From: Allodiplogaster sudhausi
Taxonomy: Eukaryota > Nematoda > Chromadorea > Rhabditida > Diplogasteridae
Direction of reading: 5' to 3'
Length of the DNA: 64,000 nt
Assembly (NCBI GenBank): GCA_945643635.1
Contig: CALZFC010000019.1
Location: 1,322,501-1,386,500 of the forward strand
Numbering within the stretch: the first letter of the stretch is position 1; each line of letters begins with the position of its first letter. The notes beneath the pieces were generated by a model. That model saw nothing but the letters and a program-made list of their open reading frames with translations, searched no databases and was not told the DNA's origin. This document shows positions 59,101 to 64,000 of this stretch, in pieces. The translations under genes were made by a program, and so were the position numbers.

Positions 59101-59420
59101 TCCGGTGGGAAGAACTTTACTACACTTTTAAAATTAACGAATCTGTGTTTGGGTATTTACCTTCAAATCGAAGACAAATATTTGTATTTTTTCGCATGTT
59201 CCTTGTTTACGCTGCTACTATTTTCTTTTTTGATCGTATGCACAACCTATATGCCCGAACTAGGCAAAGAGTACCATTGCAGATTCCTGCCATTGTGTCT
59301 ACGAGTGTGGAAGAGGAGTTGAGGAATAACCCTGAAGCTCTAAAGAAATCTCAGCTCGAGGTACCTTGGGTAGAGTCAGTGGAACCTGCACCGGATGAGA
59401 TGGAAGAGTATCTAGATTGA
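53179..59420 (+). CDS. Large multi-exon protein with dsRBD-like segment, Pro-rich stretch and putative membrane segments
   Basis: It starts MADVDSVIDNFLHELEEEVP at 53179. Short exons follow (EEGIIHTVNGPIFLGGLPGA; MTREAWMREMGMTTDGGAQQ). A segment YRVYVRIRDVPVAMLCAAA plus ARKMACREMVLQLFNLKIF (about 55620-55965, phase-compatible) resembles the C-terminal half of a double-stranded-RNA-binding domain. VQSDCAG-like and Gly/Pro-rich exons lead to a Pro-rich run (HPILSAPPPILSAPPPISQC, about 57030). Conserved-looking exons then read HSVIAEFYERSLRALGLAEQ, WGSMRRIYMAVEGVPTAIIG, FLVGWGLYPKDLINQMCRRP and FMDSYWAKTVIGIGPAIDLP. Hydrophobic segments CGALIAWAPIIFL and MFLVYAATIFFF follow, with an acidic end DEMEEYLD at 59420. 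It may be two genes, since no stop separates them but the content changes near 57.5 kb. A hydrophobic exon at about 58813-58888 is out of phase. I do not recognise the protein. Confidence 0.45.
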
Positions 59421-59896
59421 ATGGTTGGCCTTCAAACTACTTTAATTTTTGATAATTCCCTAGACTAAATGGTCAGAAAAAAGCTATTTTGGGAGAGATC
59501 GGATAATATTTATTGATGGCAGTTTTGACTACCATTTTTACGCTTGACTTAACAACTATTATAGGTGATGCACTTAAGGCTTGCATCAATTTAGTTGCCC
59601 GCATATGAATGAATGGAATGCTAATGCATTTTTTAAATGTCATTTTCGGTGAATAAACATTTGAAAAGTGACTGTTGTTTCTTTTCGAACTGTGTATCTA
59701 TTTCATACAACTGATACTTGGACTGATGAAATGAAAAGAGGAGCAGGAGATAACGGCATGGTTGTGAAGCTCATACTGTAGGGTTTGTTGGAATGGGTCC
59801 TGGAAGTGAGAGATGCGTAGAAGTGGGTGAGAGGGAGAGTAAGGAAGGCAAAGCACAGAGTTGTAATTATGTGCTTCTGTACTTAGGTCCTCGCGG

Positions 59897-62249
59897 ATGA
59901 ATCGGGGACGCGGATGGACTGGAGAGCGGCCATCGAACGGGTATGTTGCAAGGCCTGGAAACAGCCGTGGGGACTATGGGAGTGCAAGCAGCTCGGGATC
60001 ACGCGGAACACGCGGCAACGGAGCAGCACGTGGAGGGCAGAGAGGTGGACAAGGAAACACTGCCAGAAAGGTTAGGGAGGAGAAAGGCGAAGAGGGAAAT
60101 GGATATATATGTTATTTGTCTCACGGGTTCTTGCTTTTATTTAAACCATTTTTTTATTTGTGGGGTTAATGCTATTTTCATTTGCAAGACGTAGCCTTTA
60201 TAGTCTGTCGCGCGTGATGCTGAGAAGGACGCAGAGCGAGACCAGAAGTTATTCAAAGATCGCTTCGGTCGAGGCAAGGATTCGGTCGCGAGATATCGAC
60301 GTCCTGAGCGTAGGAATATTCTGAGAGAGGCAAGCTTTTTATTCGCAGTCAATTCTTCCATCAGGCTTATCTAAAATGTTCAAGTCTATTTCTTTAGGAT
60401 GCATCCTTCTGGTTCCTCTTCTTTTCCGCACTGAAAGGCGTCAGTTTCGTTTTCATCTTGTTCTCGGGGATCTTGCGACTACTTGGTTTCTTTTCTTTAC
60501 CTTTAGTTCATTCTGATGCTCTTTGGAGGGGATTACTCAGCTGCAGCTGAGGAAGAATCCCTTGTTAGCTATGGAGAGAGATCCGCAGACAAGGCGAGTT
60601 TATTCAGATTGAGATTTTCATTGATCCCTAGACATGACATAGAAAACTGTGCAGTTATTAATATGTAGTCCATATGTTGGTTTTAAATGGCAGTATTTAT
60701 TCACTGTAGGATAAACGATACGTTGGAGTGACAGCGGAGGCTCAAACAGCTGCTGTTTGTAATCGTTCATCAAGCTATCGCAATCGGTAATTGTTTTGTT
60801 TGGATTGTTCAATCTGGTAGAGCTATCTGAGTATGATAATAATCATGTTGGTTTACCTTAGATTTCGGAAGGAATTTGCTGAATTCAACCAACAGATCTG
60901 GCGATATGATTGTCGCTTCTCTCAGGTAAACTTCTTTGAGCAGAAATTTCTACCGATTAACCGATTGAAAAGTTGTCATTTTTAAGGACTGGCAATTGTA
61001 TTCGAAAAAGGCATCGCTCCATCGAAGATTAATCGGCATCGCGAACATTGTAAGGGTTCTATCATCACAATTGCCTCCTCTTCATTGAGAATACGCAGTT
61101 CTTTTGAGATATTCTGTAAGAGATGTGTGTGAAAATAGGCGTTCGCTGGCCAGAAGTCCTGGCTGTATCAAGTGGGCTCCTCTAACAACGGCTGCGGGGC
61201 CAAGGACGGCGACTTGGATATGTGTCTCATAATCTTCGATGCAGATGGCACTTTGAAGCAGACCGAACAGGCGTAGGCTTTAGACCTTCTTTCTCTTTTC
61301 GACGCTTCCTATGAGTATTTCCATACTTTATATTACATTATCAGGTAGGAACTCTCCAAAATGCCTCTCCTAATTTAAGATTCAAGATCGAAAATCTTCG
61401 TCACTTTTTCGAGCATATCAGAAGCAGTCGACTTAAACTGACGGAGTGTGCATTTATTGACACCAGCACGGTATGATTTTTGACGGTTTTTGTGTTATTT
61501 ATAAGCTTTCTGATAACTGAAGGAACTAGAGAAAATTTGTTTCTTTATTAAGGTGCCTATCATAACACTGAGATGTGAAGGCGTCTGCATTGATATCAGC
61601 TGCAATTGCGATTCCGGCTTCCTGGGTTCGCATCTCATCTATCATTACACGAGGTTGGCCCAGCAGTTGTTTACTTTATCCTTCGTTGCAGAAGAACGAG
61701 CTAAAAGAATAAATTGAGGTTGGACGACCGCTTCCCTGCTCTTTGCTTGGTCATCAAGAAATGGGCCCAATTAGAACATATCAATGACGCCCGCACTGGA
61801 ACACTCAGCAGGTCGCATTCCATTTTAGTCCCAATTTGCTTTCTCTTTATCAGCAGCTTCACTGAAGCGAGAGAGTAGAGGTTGTTTCTTTCAGCTTCTC
61901 CATCAATATGCTTGTTGTGCATTTCTTGCAATGCGGAGTACAACCTCCGGTCCTTCCAAATCTACAGTTCCTCTTCCCGAAGAAGTGAGTTATTGCAAAT
62001 CTAGCATTTAGTCCAAATAAGACTTCTACTCTTGAAACCTCAGATCCTGTCTTCTCAGTCTATGTTTTGCTCTTTGAAGGTTCTCCGGCCAGAATCCACT
62101 TCTGGACATTCGTTTCTGGTCTTCTGCGCCCTCACCTAGTTGGTCTTTGAATTTACGTCATTTTCTGTTCCCTCTCCAATCTTCACTGAGTTCTTGTTTT
62201 ATTTCTCCCTCCTTCTTGTTTTTTTTTCCTTTTCTTACCTTCTCTCTCT

Positions 62250-62289
<40 letters not shown>

Positions 62290-63083
62290 GTCTTTCGCTC
62301 GCTAACTCCTTGTATTTCTCTTTAATTGCCTCCTTGTGCAGCCTTTCCTCTGAATCGTCAGTCGATAGGGGAGCTTCTAGTTGGCTTCTTCGACTACTTC
62401 GCCTCCTTCGACTTCTCTCTCTGCGCCCCTCGAATCCGTATGGGAGACGTCATTTCCCGGTTGGTGCAAGGAATACAAGTCACTGTCAAGGAACAGAGCG
62501 GTGTGGGGGATATACGTCATAAATCACGTTTAGGTAATCGGGGTTTAAGTAGTCTTGAAAAACGTGATCTACTAAGTTAAGGCTTTCTAGAGATTCAAAA
62601 TCGGGGTGGCTTTATCAAAGCCACAACATTTTTTGCCTGTGGGTTTGTGTATTTTCATTGTTTTGATCATATTTACAGGATTGAAATATGGGAACATGTT
62701 TTGAGAATGTAAATGATCGAGATTCCCTCTGCTGCAGAAGCGAGTTGCGTCAACAAACGGAACGCTATGGAATGTACATCGAAGATCCATTTGGGCGAGG
62801 CAACACTGCACGTTGTGTGCAGGACACGGCAGATCTGCACCGCATCCAAGCTGCTATCAAGTTTGTTTCTTTTCTCTATTTCTTGTGATACTGGTGACTT
62901 CTCGGTTCATTGAGCGGGAAACAATTATCAAAAAAGTATAGAAATTAGCAAGCCTTATAGAGGCCATTGCGGACATGCGCTGTGTCTTACAACCTCAAGG
63001 TTACTCTAGCCAACAACTTATTCCTTTCAGAAAGGCTCACCTTGCTTTGTCGGGGAACTCGTCGCCGTCGTTGTGTCAATTAG
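59897..63083 (+). CDS. GLD-2-like cytoplasmic poly(A) polymerase
   Basis: This is a non-canonical nucleotidyltransferase that extends mRNA poly(A) tails in the cytoplasm, a germline and early-embryo regulator in nematodes. It starts MNRGRGWTGERPSNGYVARP at 59897 with an RGG-rich N-terminus. Downstream are FRKEFAEFNQQIWRYDCRFS and QLYSKKASLHRRLIGIANI. The catalytic motif is VGSSNNGCGAKDGDLDMCLI (Gly-Ser and D-x-D, about 61165-61225). The third carboxylate lies in GVCIDISCN. RFPALCLVIKKWAQLEHIND and TLSSFSINMLVVHFLQCGVQ complete the helical core. QSIGELLVGFFDYFASFDFS and YGMYIEDPFGRGNTARCVQD form the PAP-associated domain. It ends GTRRRRCVN with TAG at 63081-63083. A GC-AG intron (donor gcgagt after about 60594) is implied. 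All catalytic Asp are present. Confidence 0.88.
62243..62286. repeat. (CT)n microsatellite in a GLD-2 intron
   Basis: About 40 bp of nearly pure CT lies within the CT-rich intron preceding the PAP-associated domain exon. Confidence 0.85.
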
Positions 63084-63630
63084 GCTTCAAGTTGTCCGAT
63101 GTCAAATACTAGCCAGTAGAAGGACATTAGTCAAGTGGATTGCTCTCATACCAAGATCTTTGTATTTCGTTTGCATATTATTGCGTATTGTTATATCGTT
63201 AACCATTATTATTCACTTTTTCTTCCAAGTTGATTACATTACGAGAAAGAAAGGCAGGGCTCCCGTTTTAATTCATTTTAGATGTACATACTGTGTGATC
63301 TGGATCTAAAGCATAAAAAATTTTACGGTTCTTAAATCTGTTTGTTTATGTGACCAAGTTTATTACTTGACTGAAGATATCGTAATTTATGGTGACGAAG
63401 TATTACGGTGTACGATGAGTAAATATGGTGGCACACCGAAACCACAGTCGAAATTTGTGTAAATTTCATTTGTCTCTGGTGTTTCGCTTTATGGAGGTTC
63501 AAATTCAAACCGACGTTCTCCTGGGTGGTCGTTAGAAAAGGGATTTCCGTTGTTGGCTCACCTGCAGCGATTTCTTTCTTGATAGGTTTCATTTAATTAT
63601 CATTTCGTCATGTTTCATCGCCAGATTTAG
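63084..63630. other. 3' region of the poly(A) polymerase gene
   Basis: AT-rich, no gene supported; probably 3' UTR and spacer. Confidence 0.45.
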
Positions 63631-64000
63631 GATGGGTGAGGCCCCGGAACATCAGGGCGAAACTGTGGCAAGGGTCGATTTAACCGCGGGCAACAAACAT
63701 TTTTACGCTGGCTTTGGAGGAAACTATTCTCGCGGAGGCTTTTTCAGACAGGTCCGGTTTTGTTGTCTTCATGAAAGTGTCGGGGAATGACCTGTTAACC
63801 TTTATGCTGCAGTAGTCTCATTATTTGCAGCAAAAACCTGGCACTTGGAGAGGGCGGGTATACAACAACAACTCGTACAGGAGGATGTCTGGTGATTGGA
63901 ACGGGAATGCTCGCTCTGTTCAGACTCCGATTGAGAAAACTTACTGGATTCGGCGTGGCCAGAATTCTCAAGGCGGCTCATGGCGTACATCTCGAGTGTA
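63631..64000 (+). CDS. RG/Asn/Gly-rich coding region running off the window end
   Basis: Two exons join across an intron at about 63751-63830. The first reads MGEAPEHQGETVARVDLTAG, then FYAGFGGNYSRGGFFRQ. The second reads QKPGTWRGRVYNNNSYRRMS, then DWNGNARSVQTPIEKTYWIR. The composition (Gly, Arg, Asn, Tyr) suggests an RNA-associated disordered region. It could be the start of a new gene or, less likely, an alternative tail of the upstream poly(A) polymerase. Confidence 0.45.

Overview
The window is eukaryotic and most likely comes from a nematode. It has many short introns with GT...TTTCAG or ATTTAG borders, and an MSP-domain sperm gene, a family expanded in nematodes. It also carries an innexin, which points to an invertebrate, a paraoxonase (PON/MEC-6 type) gene, a GLD-2-type poly(A) polymerase, and tandem nematode-style S1 proteases. 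It is unusually rich in (CT)n/(GA)n arrays, which sit in introns and between genes and create dozens of spurious Ser-Leu or Glu-Arg open frames. I cannot name the species.

Layout: 1-4937 is the 3' part of a decayed Polinton/Maverick DNA polymerase B gene (+). It keeps the exonuclease motifs and polymerase motif A, but the palm segment carrying motif C has been replaced by CT repeats. 4938-7158 is non-genic apart from a degenerate duplicated ORF. On the minus strand follow a paraoxonase-like gene (7159-9506), a BTB-BACK gene (10489-14224) with a Tc1/mariner-like MITE in one intron, and a GPAT3/4-type acyltransferase (15335-17249). On the plus strand are two complete S1 protease genes with a decayed third copy between them (18369-23793), then a small putative secreted protein (24781-25577).

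Next come a minus-strand Arg/Glu-rich protein (26674-27601) and an innexin (28380-30620), then a 1.2-kb hAT element with a perfect 8-bp target duplication (32394-33602). The plus strand continues with a gene combining a FAR1/ZSWIM-like zinc finger and an AT-hook (34669-37789), a tiny Pro-rich secreted peptide ending in Arg-Phe-Gly (39654-40261), and an MSP-domain gene (40899-43588) whose second intron holds a 2.1-kb terminal-inverted-repeat transposon. A minus-strand histidine-phosphatase-fold gene with a substituted second catalytic position occupies 44550-46625.

The last 17 kb is a plus-strand cluster: an unrecognised multi-exon gene (about 47.7-49.2 kb), an SR-rich zinc-knuckle protein (50029-52386), a long gene with a dsRBD-like segment, a Pro-rich stretch and putative membrane segments (53179-59420), a GLD-2-like cytoplasmic poly(A) polymerase (59897-63083), and the start of an RG/Asn-rich coding region running off the end. 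MSP and GLD-2 are germline-associated families; the GPAT, PON, innexin and proteases are ordinary somatic functions. No bacterial-style operon, CRISPR array, rRNA or convincing tRNA was seen. Exon boundaries are my manual reading of splice sites and phases, so gene spans are firmer than individual junctions.
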